NCBI GenBank assembly: GCA_030765535.1
Contig: JAVCCH010000086.1
Location: 1 to 64,000 of the forward strand
Direction: 5' to 3'
Source of the DNA: Candidatus Tenebribacter davisii
Lineage (GTDB): Bacteria; Cloacimonadota; Cloacimonadia; Cloacimonadales; TCS61
Length of the DNA: 64,000 nt
Part shown: in pieces, positions 16,671 to 26,583 of the stretch
Layout: each line of letters opens with the position of its first letter
Position numbering within the stretch: position 1 is the first letter of the stretch
The notes under the pieces: model-generated
The model's input: the letters and a program-made list of their open reading frames with translations, nothing else
What the model was told of the DNA's origin: nothing
Database searches by the model: none
Position numbers and translations under genes: made by a program

Positions 16671-19600
16671 TTATTTTTCTTCTGCCATTTTTACATATTT
16701 TTCGTAACGTTCTTTGGCATATATCTCAAATCCAGTACGGAAACCCTCAACCTTTTCAGGGAATGTCCTTTCAAGAGATTTGTAACGTCTTTCACCATCA
16801 AGGAATTCTCTAACTGGTATGGTAGGTTTTCTTGAGTCTAATACAAGCGGATTCTTTCCTTCTTTCTTTAATTCAGGATTAAATCTGTAAAGAAGCCAAT
16901 AACCTGTATCAACAGCCTTTTTCTCTTCCTTAAGAGTTTGTGACATATCAATACCATGATTTATACATGGAGCATACGCCATTATTATTGAAGGTCCATC
17001 ATAAGCTTCTGCTTCACGAATTGCTTTCAGAGCTTGAACTTTATTTGCTCCCAATGAAATTGAGGCAACATAAACATAACCATAGCTCATCATCATAAGG
17101 CCCATATCTTTTTTAACTGTTTCCTTTCCAGCTTCAGCAAATTTAGCTACAGCACCAAGCGGAGTTGCTTTTGAAGCTTGTCCACCAGTGTTTGAATAAA
17201 CTTCTGTATCAACAATAAAAATGTTAACATTCCTGCCAGAAGCCATTACGTGGTCAACACCACCATAACCAATATCGTAAGCCCAGCCGTCACCGCCAAA
17301 AGACCATACTGATTTATCAACAAAGTGATTTTGCAGTTCGATGACCTTTCGGATCACTTCTTTATTCTCCCCAGATGATTTCTTTAAAACTTCCGGAAGC
17401 AGCTTTTGTATTTGCATTGAGTTTTCAACAGCTTCATTATTTTTTTCATTCCACAATTCAAGAGCATTTCTCAAGATAGACTCTAATTTTGCATCCGTAC
17501 CGCTTGTGAGAAGTTTTTCAACATTATAACGAAGTTGTTTCCTATTTGAATCAACAGCTAATCTCATTCCAAACCCATATTCAGCATTATCTTCAAATAG
17601 ACTGTTTGCCCATGCTGGTCCATGTCCATTTTTATTTTTGCAATACGGAATAGTTGGAAATGTTCCACCCCAGATCGATGTACAACCTGTAGCATTGGCA
17701 ACGATCATTCTGTTTCCAAAAAGCTGTGTTATGAGTTTAATATAAGGTGTTTCTCCACAACCGGCACATGCACCAGAGAATTCCATGAGAGGTTGTTTAA
17801 ACTGACTGCCTTTTACTGTAGTTTCCAGATTTGATCCTAAAACATCATAGGGAAGTGATTCAAAGTAATCTACATTAGCTTTTTCACCCAGTTCACGTTC
17901 CTCTTCAATTGGTCTCATTTCCAAAGCACCTTTTGGACACTCATTTACACAAACTTTACAACCCTGGCAATCTTCTATAAAAACCTGGATCTTATACTTG
18001 TATTCTTCTTTATCTTTCCCCATTGCTGTAAGTGTATTAAAGCTTGCCGGAGCATTCTTCAAATCTTCGTTCTTGATCAATTTTGGTCTTATCGCAGCAT
18101 GAGGACATACGATAGAGCACTGATTACATTGAATACACTTTTCAGAATCCCAATGTGGAACGAATGGTGATACTCCACGTTTTTCAAGCTTCGTAGTTCC
18201 GGAAGGAACAAAACCATCTAATGGCATATGAGAAACAGGAATATCATCTCCTTTTTCTCTCATTATTTTCTCAATAATGTTTTTAGTGAAATCATCAGAA
18301 TCGTCAGGTATAAGTTTTTTAATCTTTGCATGATCTGCTGGAAGTGATTTTGGAACTTGAATTTCATTCAATGCTTCATTTGTTTTATCAACTGCTTTCC
18401 AGTTCATCTCAACTATTTTATTACCTTTTTTCAGGAAAGTCTTCTCAATAGCTTTTTTGATCATTTTTATTGCTTCATCTCTATTTAAAACACCTGATAT
18501 AAGGAAGAAAGCTGTTTGCATAACGGTATTGATCCTTCCACCAAGACCAACTTCATTTGCTATTTTAAGCGCATTGATATTGTATAATTTAATATTTTTT
18601 TTAATTATTGTTTTCTGCATTTCTAATGTAAGATTTGCAAAAACTTCTTCATCATTCCAATGTGAATTCAATAAGAAAACTCCATTATCTTTAATGCCTT
18701 CAAGTATATCATATCGTCCGATGAAAGCTTGATTATGACATCCGATAAAATCAGCATTTTCTACAAGATATTCAGACTGAATCAGGCTTTTACCAAAACG
18801 CAGATGTGAACGGGTAATTCCACCTGATTTTTTTGAATCATACTGGAAGTATCCTTGAGCATACATATCAGTGTTATCACCAATGATTTTGATAGAGTTT
18901 TTGTTTGCACCAACTGTTCCATCTGATCCCAATCCCCAAAATTTACAACTGATTCCACCTTCCGGCATTGAGTCTACATGATCGGTAACTTTAACTGAAG
19001 TATGAGTTAAATCATCATTAATACCTACGGTAAATCCATGAGTTGCCTTTCCATCAAGGTGATCATAAACTGCTTTTACCATAGAAGGAGTAAATTCTTT
19101 CGAAGAAAGTCCGTAACGTCCACCAATAATAGTAAGATCTTTTCTATCTTTAAGTGCTGCAACAATATCTAAATAGAGTGGCTCACCAATTGATCCTGGT
19201 TCTTTTGTTCTATCAAGAACTGCGATTTTCTTAACTGATCCCGGAAGAGAATTAATAAATGCATCAACAGAGAAAGGACGATAAAGACGAACTTTTATAA
19301 GACCAAGTTTTTCACCTTTTGAATTAAGATAATTAATTGTTTCTTCAATAGTATCAGCACCACTACCCATTGCAATGATCACTTTATCGGCATCTTTAGC
19401 ACCAACATAATCAAATAGATGATAGTGTCGTCCGATTACCTTAGCCAATTTATCCATGTAATCCTGCACTATTTCAGGAGCTATATTATAATAACTGTTG
19501 GAAGTTTCACGACCCTGGAAGAATACATCAGGATTTTGTGCTCCAACCTTTACCATAGGTCGTTCAGGATTCATAGATCTGTTCCTGAAATCTTCTACAT

Positions 19601-20198
19601 ATTTCATATCAACCATTTCACGCATTGTATCATAATCGATAACTTCAATTTTTTGAATCTCATGTGAATTTCTAAAACCATCGAAGAAATTTAAAAATGG
19701 GATCTTTGTTTTTAAAGTAGAAAGATGTGAAACAATACCCAGATCCATGATCTCTTGAATTGAACAAGCTGCCACAAGAGCAAAACCAGTATTTCTTGCT
19801 GACATTACATCTGAGTGATCTCCAAAAATTGAAAGTGATTGCGCAGCAAGTGATCTGGCAGAAACATGGAAAACAGTAGGTAGCATTTCACCCGCTATTT
19901 TATGCATATTTGGAAGCATAAGCATAAGACCTTGAGATGCAGTAAAAGTAGTGGTAAAGGCACCTGCAGAGAGTGAACCGTGAACAGCACCTGCAGCTCC
20001 AGCTTCAGATTGCATTTCCATAACGTCAACAGTTTGATCAAAGATATTCTTACGATTATTAGCTGCCCATGCATCTGCATATTCACCCATTGGAGATGAA
20101 GGAGTGATCGGATAAATCGCAGCTACTTCACTAAAGGCATAAGCTACATGCGCTGCAGCTGTATTACCATCTAACGTAACTTTCTTAAATTTTTTCAT
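16671..20198 (-). CDS. nifJ: Pyruvate:ferredoxin (flavodoxin) oxidoreductase, single chain
   Basis: Oxidatively decarboxylates pyruvate to acetyl-CoA and CO2, reducing ferredoxin; a central enzyme of anaerobic metabolism. 1175 residues with the fused domain order of homodimeric PFOR. The N-terminal pyrimidine-binding domain shows AAHVAYAFSEVAAIYPITPSS. Domains II and III come next. Two [4Fe-4S] ferredoxin motifs follow (CIQCNQCSIVCP from Cys688; CQGCKVCVNECP from Cys744). The C-terminal TPP domain has GDGWAYDIGYGG (from Gly969) and DTEVYSNTGGQ. Full length with no sign of damage. A GAGGAG ribosome-binding site precedes the ATG. A TTGACT element lies 75 bases upstream. Its presence supports an obligately anaerobic, ferredoxin-based lifestyle. 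Confidence 0.98.
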   Translation of the reverse strand: MKKFKKVTLDGNTAAAHVAYAFSEVAAIYPITPSSPMGEYADAWAANNRKNIFDQTVDVMEMQSEAGAAGAVHGSLSAGAFTTTFTASQGLMLMLPNMHKIAGEMLPTVFHVSARSLAAQSLSIFGDHSDVMSARNTGFALVAACSIQEIMDLGIVSHLSTLKTKIPFLNFFDGFRNSHEIQKIEVIDYDTMREMVDMKYVEDFRNRSMNPERPMVKVGAQNPDVFFQGRETSNSYYNIAPEIVQDYMDKLAKVIGRHYHLFDYVGAKDADKVIIAMGSGADTIEETINYLNSKGEKLGLIKVRLYRPFSVDAFINSLPGSVKKIAVLDRTKEPGSIGEPLYLDIVAALKDRKDLTIIGGRYGLSSKEFTPSMVKAVYDHLDGKATHGFTVGINDDLTHTSVKVTDHVDSMPEGGISCKFWGLGSDGTVGANKNSIKIIGDNTDMYAQGYFQYDSKKSGGITRSHLRFGKSLIQSEYLVENADFIGCHNQAFIGRYDILEGIKDNGVFLLNSHWNDEEVFANLTLEMQKTIIKKNIKLYNINALKIANEVGLGGRINTVMQTAFFLISGVLNRDEAIKMIKKAIEKTFLKKGNKIVEMNWKAVDKTNEALNEIQVPKSLPADHAKIKKLIPDDSDDFTKNIIEKIMREKGDDIPVSHMPLDGFVPSGTTKLEKRGVSPFVPHWDSEKCIQCNQCSIVCPHAAIRPKLIKNEDLKNAPASFNTLTAMGKDKEEYKYKIQVFIEDCQGCKVCVNECPKGALEMRPIEEERELGEKANVDYFESLPYDVLGSNLETTVKGSQFKQPLMEFSGACAGCGETPYIKLITQLFGNRMIVANATGCTSIWGGTFPTIPYCKNKNGHGPAWANSLFEDNAEYGFGMRLAVDSNRKQLRYNVEKLLTSGTDAKLESILRNALELWNEKNNEAVENSMQIQKLLPEVLKKSSGENKEVIRKVIELQNHFVDKSVWSFGGDGWAYDIGYGGVDHVMASGRNVNIFIVDTEVYSNTGGQASKATPLGAVAKFAEAGKETVKKDMGLMMMSYGYVYVASISLGANKVQALKAIREAEAYDGPSIIMAYAPCINHGIDMSQTLKEEKKAVDTGYWLLYRFNPELKKEGKNPLVLDSRKPTIPVREFLDGERRYKSLERTFPEKVEGFRTGFEIYAKERYEKYVKMAEEK

Positions 20199-20272
20199 TT
20201 TAGCTCCTCTTTATTTTATATTTTTTTATTTTTATTTTAAGAACAATACAAAAAATGTATCAAGCATTTTGG

Positions 20273-20278
20273 AGTCAA
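20273..20278 (-). promoter_or_regulatory. Candidate -35 element (TTGACT) for PFOR
   Basis: TTGACT on the minus strand, 75 bases before the PFOR start, followed by a T-rich stretch with no clear TATAAT. One of the recurrent TTGAC(A/T) elements in this window. Confidence 0.3.
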
Positions 20279-20301
20279 TAATTTAATCTAATAAAAACTT
20301 A

Positions 20302-21276
20302 TTATTCTTTATCTGATATTTGCTTATGTATATCTTCTTCAAATACAGGTTTCAGATATTTAAATTGATCGTTCACTTTATTACTTTCATATATTCTTTT
20401 TTTAATTTGTTCAATTTCATTTTGAAGTTTAAATTTTTGAGCTTCATTACTAATTTTATACAATTCATTCAGCATATACCAACTCATCAAATATTGCTGT
20501 TCCCACTCAAATACCTCAGCTAATCCGGAAAGGATCTCTATTCTATTCGGATGATTTGGATATTCTAAATATAATCTTAGAAGGGAGTTTTTAGCTTTTT
20601 CATACCGTTCAAGTGAAATATTAGCAATATAATCTAAGAAAAGTAATTTTTCATTATTAATCGAATCATTTTCAGCGATAAGCGGTTTAAGAATATTCAA
20701 AGTTTCATTATATTCTTTTTGAAATATACTATTTGTTGCTATTTTGATCTGCAAAGAGTATTTTTCAGATTCATCAACTTCCAATATTATAGTATTATAA
20801 ACATCATTCGCTTCACTATAAAGCTGATTATTTTCATACAAGCTTGCCAGTATATAAAGAAATCCAGTATGTTTCTGGGGAATTAGTGCTTTTGTGACAG
20901 CAGATGATACTATATCAATAGCCTGTAAAGGAGACACGAGCATTATTGCTTTTTCAAAATCTACTAAAACTTCATTTATCAATTGCTCGTCTTGAGTATA
21001 TAAAATTGCTTTTGCATAACATTCTGAAGCTTTTAACCAATCTTCCTGATCTTTATAGATAAATCCTTTAAAAATGAAGAGAGAATCTTTTTGTGCTGAT
21101 ACTTCCAAAGTTTTATCAATATATTCAAGTGCAGTATCATATTCGTTTTTTTCTATATAGAATTTTATCAATTTTATGCTATATTGTATATCATTAATAT
21201 TAGATGAATTTACATTTTGTGCAGATAAGTTCACACAAAAAATTAAGATAACAAATAATATAACTATTGATCTCAT
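20302..21276 (-). CDS. Secreted tetratricopeptide-repeat protein
   Basis: 324 residues with a signal peptide (IVILFVILIFCVNLSAQ). The body is helical TPR-like repeats: YIEKNEYDTALEYIDKTLEV, KDQEDWLKASECYAKAIL, YENNQLYSEANDVYNTII and later units. TPR proteins scaffold complexes; in the periplasm they often serve envelope assembly or secretion. No catalytic domain is seen. An AAGGAA ribosome-binding site precedes the ATG. A TTGACA lies about 50 bases upstream (21328-21333). It stands alone between PFOR and the HgdC-like gene. Family call is good; role unknown. Confidence 0.8.
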   Translation of the reverse strand: MRSIVILFVILIFCVNLSAQNVNSSNINDIQYSIKLIKFYIEKNEYDTALEYIDKTLEVSAQKDSLFIFKGFIYKDQEDWLKASECYAKAILYTQDEQLINEVLVDFEKAIMLVSPLQAIDIVSSAVTKALIPQKHTGFLYILASLYENNQLYSEANDVYNTIILEVDESEKYSLQIKIATNSIFQKEYNETLNILKPLIAENDSINNEKLLFLDYIANISLERYEKAKNSLLRLYLEYPNHPNRIEILSGLAEVFEWEQQYLMSWYMLNELYKISNEAQKFKLQNEIEQIKKRIYESNKVNDQFKYLKPVFEEDIHKQISDKE

Positions 21277-21353
21277 TTTGTTTCCTTAAATATAATTATG
21301 ATTTGAGGAATAAATAATCAAATGTAGTGTCAAGTTGAAAGTTCTTTTTCAAC

Positions 21354-22118
21354 TCATTCTTGAGCAAATATTGCTGCACCTAATGCTCCAGTTATAAATG
21401 ACTTTTCCGGTACAATAATTTCTGAGCCCATAATCTTTGAAATTGCGGTTTGCATTCCGGTATTTTTTGCTACTCCACCTGTAAATACTACCGGCTCCTG
21501 CCAATGAAGTTGAGAAGCAAGATTTTTTGTTCTCTTTGCAATTGAATGATGTACTGCCTTAATTATATCTTCCTTTCCCCAACCTTCTGCAATAAGGCCA
21601 ATTATTTCTGATTCGGCAAAAACAACACAAGTACTATTGATATCGACCTTTTTGGTAGAATGTTCTGATAATTCTCCCAACTCGTCAATAGTCGTTTCAA
21701 GGGTTGTAGCAGTAACTTCTAAAAATTTACCGGTACCTGCTGCACATCTGTCATTCATTACAAAGTCAATTACATGCCCTTCCCCATTTAAAAGAATGAT
21801 CTTAGAATCTTGTCCTCCAATATCTATAATCGTTCTCACCTGAGGGAAAAAATATCTTGCTCCCTTTGCATGACAGCTGATTTCTGAAATTCGTTTATCA
21901 GAGAAGGGAACAATATTCCTGCCATAACCGGTAGAATAAATATTTTTTATTTCAGAAATGTGTAAAGATGTTGCTTCCAAAGCTTCAGCTAATAACTCTT
22001 CTGATCTCTTTCTGGGATTAACTCCTGTATCGGTGACTCTTGAATATATTATTTTATCCTTTTGCAAAACAACAATTTTTGACATCCTGGAGCCAAGATC
22101 AATACCAATAGTTTTCAT
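21354..22118 (-). CDS. BadF/BadG/HgdC-type activator ATPase
   Basis: 254 residues, ASKHA-fold ATPase. It has the diagnostic motifs of 2-hydroxyacyl-CoA dehydratase activators: GIDLGSRMSK, the family-specific STGYGRN, DIGGQDSK and DRCAAGTGKFLE. Cys125 and Cys164 (STCVVFAESE) are the ligands that bridge one [4Fe-4S] cluster across the homodimer. Known members use ATP to drive low-potential electron transfer into dehydratases or benzoyl-CoA reductase. No dehydratase subunits are nearby, so the partner is unknown. The track start (22133) is a TTG; the ATG at 22118 has GGAGAAG directly upstream and is preferred. It follows the M16 peptidase gene by about 20 bases. Confidence 0.88.
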   Translation of the reverse strand: MKTIGIDLGSRMSKIVVLQKDKIIYSRVTDTGVNPRKRSEELLAEALEATSLHISEIKNIYSTGYGRNIVPFSDKRISEISCHAKGARYFFPQVRTIIDIGGQDSKIILLNGEGHVIDFVMNDRCAAGTGKFLEVTATTLETTIDELGELSEHSTKKVDINSTCVVFAESEIIGLIAEGWGKEDIIKAVHHSIAKRTKNLASQLHWQEPVVFTGGVAKNTGMQTAISKIMGSEIIVPEKSFITGALGAAIFAQE

Positions 22119-22138
22119 TCTTCTCCGTTCCAAATTGT

Positions 22139-24661
22139 TTATATCATGATCTGTACAAAATAATTATCTTCATTGAAATATTCTTTTGCAAGATCATGTA
22201 GAATTTTAACATTCACATTTGCTAAACGCGCATCTCTTTCGAGATAATATTTATATCCTAATCCTAATGATTCTAGTATTGAAAGTGTTTGTGCTTGATT
22301 TAATACGCTCTCTTCTTCCATTAATCTTTGCCCCCGGATATAGTTCTTTGTGGTTTCCAGCACTTTATTGCTTATACCATTAGTTTTTACTTCTTTCAGA
22401 ACATTACGGATAATATCAACGGCTTGATATTTACTTTCTTTATCAACAATAGCAGAAGCAACCCAAAAACCAGCAGTTCTCACTGAATTAAATGTAAAGT
22501 CTACAGAATAAGCAAGTCCTCGTTCTTCTCTAAGTTCACGGAACAGAATAGAATCACTCTCACCGCCAATGATCTGTGAGAGAACATGGAATGCAGTGTT
22601 TTTCTTTTTATCAGTAGTATCACAGGCAAATCCGCCAATATTAATAATTGCTTGATCCATTCCTTTTTTGATAAGTTTATTCCTATTTTTAGATGAGTTT
22701 ATGATTGCTTGCTGGATAGATTTAGGATGTTTTCCTTTTTCATAAATAAAATTCGATTCACATAAGCTATAGGCTTCTTCAAAATTAAAATCTCCAACAA
22801 TAGATAGAGAGATATTCTCTGGCAGATAATACTGTTTATACCAGTTTCTTACCTGTTTTAATGTGATGTTTTGAATCGTAGTTTTTGAACCGGAGCGGCT
22901 GCTAATATTACTTTTTTTACCAAAAAGTAATTCCTTAAAAAGCATGGCAGCATGATGTTGAGGATAATCCTTTATTCTATCAAGGTTGCTTTTAGTTGTT
23001 AGTTTAATGTTCTCAAAATGTTCTTTAGGGAAAGTGGGATGCAATACAACATCGGAGATTAATTCTAAACTCACCGGCAGTATCTCTTTAAAACATTTTG
23101 AACTGACAATGGTCGTTTCACTTTGTGGACTTATACTGAAATTGATTCCTTTGGAAGTACAAAAATTCAAAAACTGCTGATAATTTCTATTTTCGTTACC
23201 ATACAACATCAATGCAGATGTAAGATAGTTAATTCCCAGATTTTCCTTTGTCTCATTTAATTGAGAAACTTCATACGAAAGAGAGATACCAATTGTAGGT
23301 TTTCCCAAAACTTTTTTAAAAAGTATCTTCATTCCATTTTTTAAACGGGTTTCAAAAAAATCTTTCTCAGTAATTTTGTTATTTACGGGTCTATTTTTAA
23401 GTAGCTTTCCAATAATGTTTTCATTGATATTATCAGGACCAGTATAATATAATTTCAAGTGATCTTTTTTAAAATAATCTTTAATTATCCTGTTTATATC
23501 ATTTCGGGAAATATTCCTTACCATCTCCGGATACTCGAAGAATTTTTTATAAGTTGATAATATCTCTTCACTTCCCAAACTTGATGCAAGTGATTCAACA
23601 TATTCAAAAGAATATCTATAGAAGAAGACCATCTCTTTTTTATTATCTTCAAGTTCAATATCATTAATCCCATGTAAAAGATATTGTTCCAATTCTTCCA
23701 GAAATATTCTGCAGATCTTTGTTATATCAGCTTTCTTTTTGGGCATGATCATAATAACTGATGCACCGTCATTAATTCCACTGAGAGAATGGACATGCAC
23801 ATTATCAATTAATTTTTCCTCAGTAAACAATCTATTATAGATCCTAGAATTCTTCCCTAGTGTAAAAGCTTTTGTTGCAAGTGATATTGCATAAGAATCA
23901 GGATCCGTTTCAGATAAATCAGGCATTACAAATGCCAGCATATTACTGGAAATTTCTCTCGGCAGATGTTTTATCTCAGGTTTTGTAGGGAAATGATTAC
24001 TAATTCTTTTACGTTCATTAAGTTTGGAAGGTTTCCAATTCCCAAAATATTTTTCAATGATATCATCAATTTCATTTCCTTTTATATCACCAGACACAAC
24101 CAAGAAACAGTTATTAGGAACATAATACTTTTTATAAAAACAGTGTAATAGATCCGGTTTTGCTTTCCTGAGCGAATTCATATTTCCAATAATTGGTTTT
24201 TTATATGGGTTCTTAGTAAAATAGTTTGCTGCAACATCTTCTATAAATGAGTCTTCAGGTTCATTTTTTAATTGCTTTAATTCTTCAATAACTACTTTTT
24301 TCTCAGAAATGAAATCCTTATTAGAAAAATTTGCGTTTATCGCTAATTCAGAGAGTATTTCAATTCCTTCCTCAATAAATTTAGAGGGAATAGTAATATA
24401 CAAACAGGTAGAATCAAACTCTGTATACGCATTTATTGATCCGCCCAGGTTGGTTACTTTATTCATTATCGCATTCTGAGGGAACTTTTTGGTTGATTTA
24501 AATACAAGATGTTCTGTCAAATGTGAATATCCTGCTTCTGATCTATCTTCCCAGGCAGAACCGATACGAATATAGAATTGAAGACAGATAAGAGGATTAG
24601 AATTATCCCTTGCAATTATTACTTTAAAATCATTATTAAATGTTTTTGATGTTACTTTCAT
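22139..24661 (-). CDS. M16 family zinc metallopeptidase, two-lobe fused form
   Basis: 840-residue pitrilysin/insulinase-type peptidase. The N-terminal lobe has the inverted zinc motif HLTEH (47-51) and the downstream Glu ligand near residue 127 (VVIEELKQ). The second lobe (from about 430, RLKNGMKILFKKVLG) is homologous but lacks HxxEH, as is usual for the non-catalytic half. The R/Y substrate-binding block of the C-lobe (ERGLAYSVDFTFNS) is present. These enzymes degrade peptides inside a closed chamber. No signal peptide, so it is probably cytoplasmic. The ATG directly abuts the folE2 stop (TAAATG), implying translational coupling. Confidence 0.9.
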   Translation of the reverse strand: MKVTSKTFNNDFKVIIARDNSNPLICLQFYIRIGSAWEDRSEAGYSHLTEHLVFKSTKKFPQNAIMNKVTNLGGSINAYTEFDSTCLYITIPSKFIEEGIEILSELAINANFSNKDFISEKKVVIEELKQLKNEPEDSFIEDVAANYFTKNPYKKPIIGNMNSLRKAKPDLLHCFYKKYYVPNNCFLVVSGDIKGNEIDDIIEKYFGNWKPSKLNERKRISNHFPTKPEIKHLPREISSNMLAFVMPDLSETDPDSYAISLATKAFTLGKNSRIYNRLFTEEKLIDNVHVHSLSGINDGASVIMIMPKKKADITKICRIFLEELEQYLLHGINDIELEDNKKEMVFFYRYSFEYVESLASSLGSEEILSTYKKFFEYPEMVRNISRNDINRIIKDYFKKDHLKLYYTGPDNINENIIGKLLKNRPVNNKITEKDFFETRLKNGMKILFKKVLGKPTIGISLSYEVSQLNETKENLGINYLTSALMLYGNENRNYQQFLNFCTSKGINFSISPQSETTIVSSKCFKEILPVSLELISDVVLHPTFPKEHFENIKLTTKSNLDRIKDYPQHHAAMLFKELLFGKKSNISSRSGSKTTIQNITLKQVRNWYKQYYLPENISLSIVGDFNFEEAYSLCESNFIYEKGKHPKSIQQAIINSSKNRNKLIKKGMDQAIINIGGFACDTTDKKKNTAFHVLSQIIGGESDSILFRELREERGLAYSVDFTFNSVRTAGFWVASAIVDKESKYQAVDIIRNVLKEVKTNGISNKVLETTKNYIRGQRLMEEESVLNQAQTLSILESLGLGYKYYLERDARLANVNVKILHDLAKEYFNEDNYFVQIMI

Positions 24662-25447
24662 TTAGTCCTTTCTTTTATCAAATTCAACGCAAGCATAAGC
24701 ATTATGATTATGAATTGATTCATAATTCTCTGATTGTACTTTGAACCAATCCACTCTTGCATCTTTTTTTAATTTTAGTGTTACTTCTCTAACAATATCT
24801 TCCACAAATCTGGGGTTATCATAAGCTTTCTCTGTAACATATTTTTCATCGACCCGCTTGAGCAGAGAATATATCTCACAACTAGCACAACTTTCCACCA
24901 GTTCAATCATCTCTTCCAACCAAATAAATTTATTATATGTGATCATGACATTCACCATTGAACGCTGGCTGTGCGCACCATTATCACTTATCTCTTTTGA
25001 ACATGGACACAATGTAGTAATAGGTACTTCAACTCCAATCTGCATTTTAAATTTATCATCCAGAGAAGCTTGAAAAAAACAATTATAAGAAAGTAGAGAA
25101 GTAGTTTTGGAAACTGGAGCAGTCTTTTTCATGAAATAAGGAAACCTAATATTAACAGAAGCATATTCGGAATTAAGCGCTTTCTTTATTTCAGCAAGAA
25201 ATTCCGGTAATCTCATGATGAGATTATCTTTATGAAATTTATTAAGAACTTCCAGGAAACGACTCATGTGTGTTCCCCTGTGATGATGCGGTAGTTCTAC
25301 ATATATATCAAGATCAGCAATCGTCGTTTGCTGATTGTTTTCTCGATCATCCACAATAATGGGATACTTAACATTTTTTACACCAACTTCATTTATTGTT
25401 ACTTTCCTGTTATCTTCTAAACTTTGAATATCAATTTTATTTTTCAT
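24662..25447 (-). CDS. folE2: GTP cyclohydrolase type IB
   Basis: Converts GTP to 7,8-dihydroneopterin triphosphate, the first step for folate and for queuosine-type 7-deazapurines. 261 residues. FolE2 hallmarks: DIYVELPHHHRGTHMSRF, the metal-binding Cys block TTLCPCSKEIS, NGAHSQRS, and the C-terminal ENYESIHNHNAYA with the catalytic/metal His and Glu. Unlike FolE1 it does not strictly require Zn. It is coupled to the M16 peptidase, whose ATG follows its stop with no gap; no folate or queuosine genes are beside it. Confidence 0.95.
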   Translation of the reverse strand: MKNKIDIQSLEDNRKVTINEVGVKNVKYPIIVDDRENNQQTTIADLDIYVELPHHHRGTHMSRFLEVLNKFHKDNLIMRLPEFLAEIKKALNSEYASVNIRFPYFMKKTAPVSKTTSLLSYNCFFQASLDDKFKMQIGVEVPITTLCPCSKEISDNGAHSQRSMVNVMITYNKFIWLEEMIELVESCASCEIYSLLKRVDEKYVTEKAYDNPRFVEDIVREVTLKLKKDARVDWFKVQSENYESIHNHNAYACVEFDKRKD

Positions 25448-25473
25448 AATATGTCCTTATACATTTTATATAA

Positions 25474-26457
25474 TTATTTATAATCACTAATTCCTTTTGT
25501 TTCAAGTTTTTCTATTTTATTTTCTTTAAAATAATATACGATAGCTTCAACATCATCTGTTCTATTTGCAAGTTCAATAGCCGATTCCGGTTTTAAAAGG
25601 AAAAGTGCAGTTGAATGTGCATCGGCTATTAATGCAGTTTCCGCAATTACTGTAACAGATATTGCCTCATGAGACGGATAACCAGTTAATGGATCAAGTA
25701 TATGATGATAACGAATTCCATCCTCAATGAAATATCTTTCATAATCTCCAGAAGTGACTACAGATCTATTAATTATGCTAAGTACATCAATTGTTTCATT
25801 TGAATCGCTTCTTGGATGCATAATGCCTATCTTTACAGGCTTTTTATTACCAAATATTCTTATGTCTCCACCTGCATTTATGTATCCTGATATCACATCT
25901 TTCTGAGTTAAATATTCAATGGTTTTATCAATAATGTACCCTTTTGCCAGACTTCCTAAATTTATTTTTATCCCCTCTGATCCCTTCAGATACCCGTTTA
26001 TAATTGTTAATTTATTGAATCCGGTACTTAACTTTGCTTTTTCGATCTCTTTACCTGACGGGATAATATTATTTTCAAAATCCCAGATTTCAGATAATGC
26101 ACCGATAGTGATATCGTAATGTGAATTAGTATCAATGTTCAGCTGGCGGGAAATCGCTAAAATATTTTTGAGATCTTCATCAAGATACAAACTTTCAATT
26201 TCATTGTTATTGAATTGCCAGATTGGACTTTCTTTTTTATAAAATGAAAATTTTTTTTCATAATCTTCCATTAATTTAAAAGCACCAGCTATGGTTTCAT
26301 CTGTATTTTTATCTTTTGATTCAATTTTTATATCTACGATCGTATCCATAACAAAAGCTGATTTCTGATTAGAATACGTTAATTTAGAAAATCGATAAGC
26401 TGCAAAAGCAAATACGATAACAAATAAAACTATATTAATTATATCTTTCCGTTTCAT
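25474..26457 (-). CDS. apbE: FAD:protein FMN transferase (ApbE family)
   Basis: Attaches FMN covalently to Thr/Ser of flavoproteins such as Rnf or Nqr subunits, outside the cytoplasmic membrane. 327 residues, with one N-terminal hydrophobic segment (INIVLFVIVFAFAAYRF) acting as anchor or signal. Motifs: VMDTIVDIKI, NLGSLAKGYIIDKTIEYL, NAGGDIRIFG, VVTSGDYERYF and YHHILDPLTGYPS, and the metal-site SVTVIAETALIADAHSTALFLL. No lipobox Cys is evident. No Rnf or Nqr genes are in the window, so its target is not local. A TTGACA lies about 32 bases upstream of the start. Confidence 0.92.
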   Translation of the reverse strand: MKRKDIINIVLFVIVFAFAAYRFSKLTYSNQKSAFVMDTIVDIKIESKDKNTDETIAGAFKLMEDYEKKFSFYKKESPIWQFNNNEIESLYLDEDLKNILAISRQLNIDTNSHYDITIGALSEIWDFENNIIPSGKEIEKAKLSTGFNKLTIINGYLKGSEGIKINLGSLAKGYIIDKTIEYLTQKDVISGYINAGGDIRIFGNKKPVKIGIMHPRSDSNETIDVLSIINRSVVTSGDYERYFIEDGIRYHHILDPLTGYPSHEAISVTVIAETALIADAHSTALFLLKPESAIELANRTDDVEAIVYYFKENKIEKLETKGISDYK

Positions 26458-26520
26458 ATATTCGTCACAAAAAAATTAGATGTTAATCTGTCAATTCTTA
26501 TGGTTTTAGGTTAATTATTT

Positions 26521-26553
26521 GTTAATCTGCGGTTTCTTTTTGATGAGATTAAC
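26521..26553 (-). terminator. Possible terminator hairpin after the small secreted-protein pair
   Basis: Inverted repeat GTTAATCT (26521-26528) and AGATTAAC (26546-26553) with a 17-nt loop, 30 bases after the stop of the 164-residue gene. There is no clean U-tract, so the call is weak. GTTAATCT also recurs at 26482. Confidence 0.3.
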
Positions 26554-26583
26554 TGGTTAGACATGATCTAGATGTATATTGTT

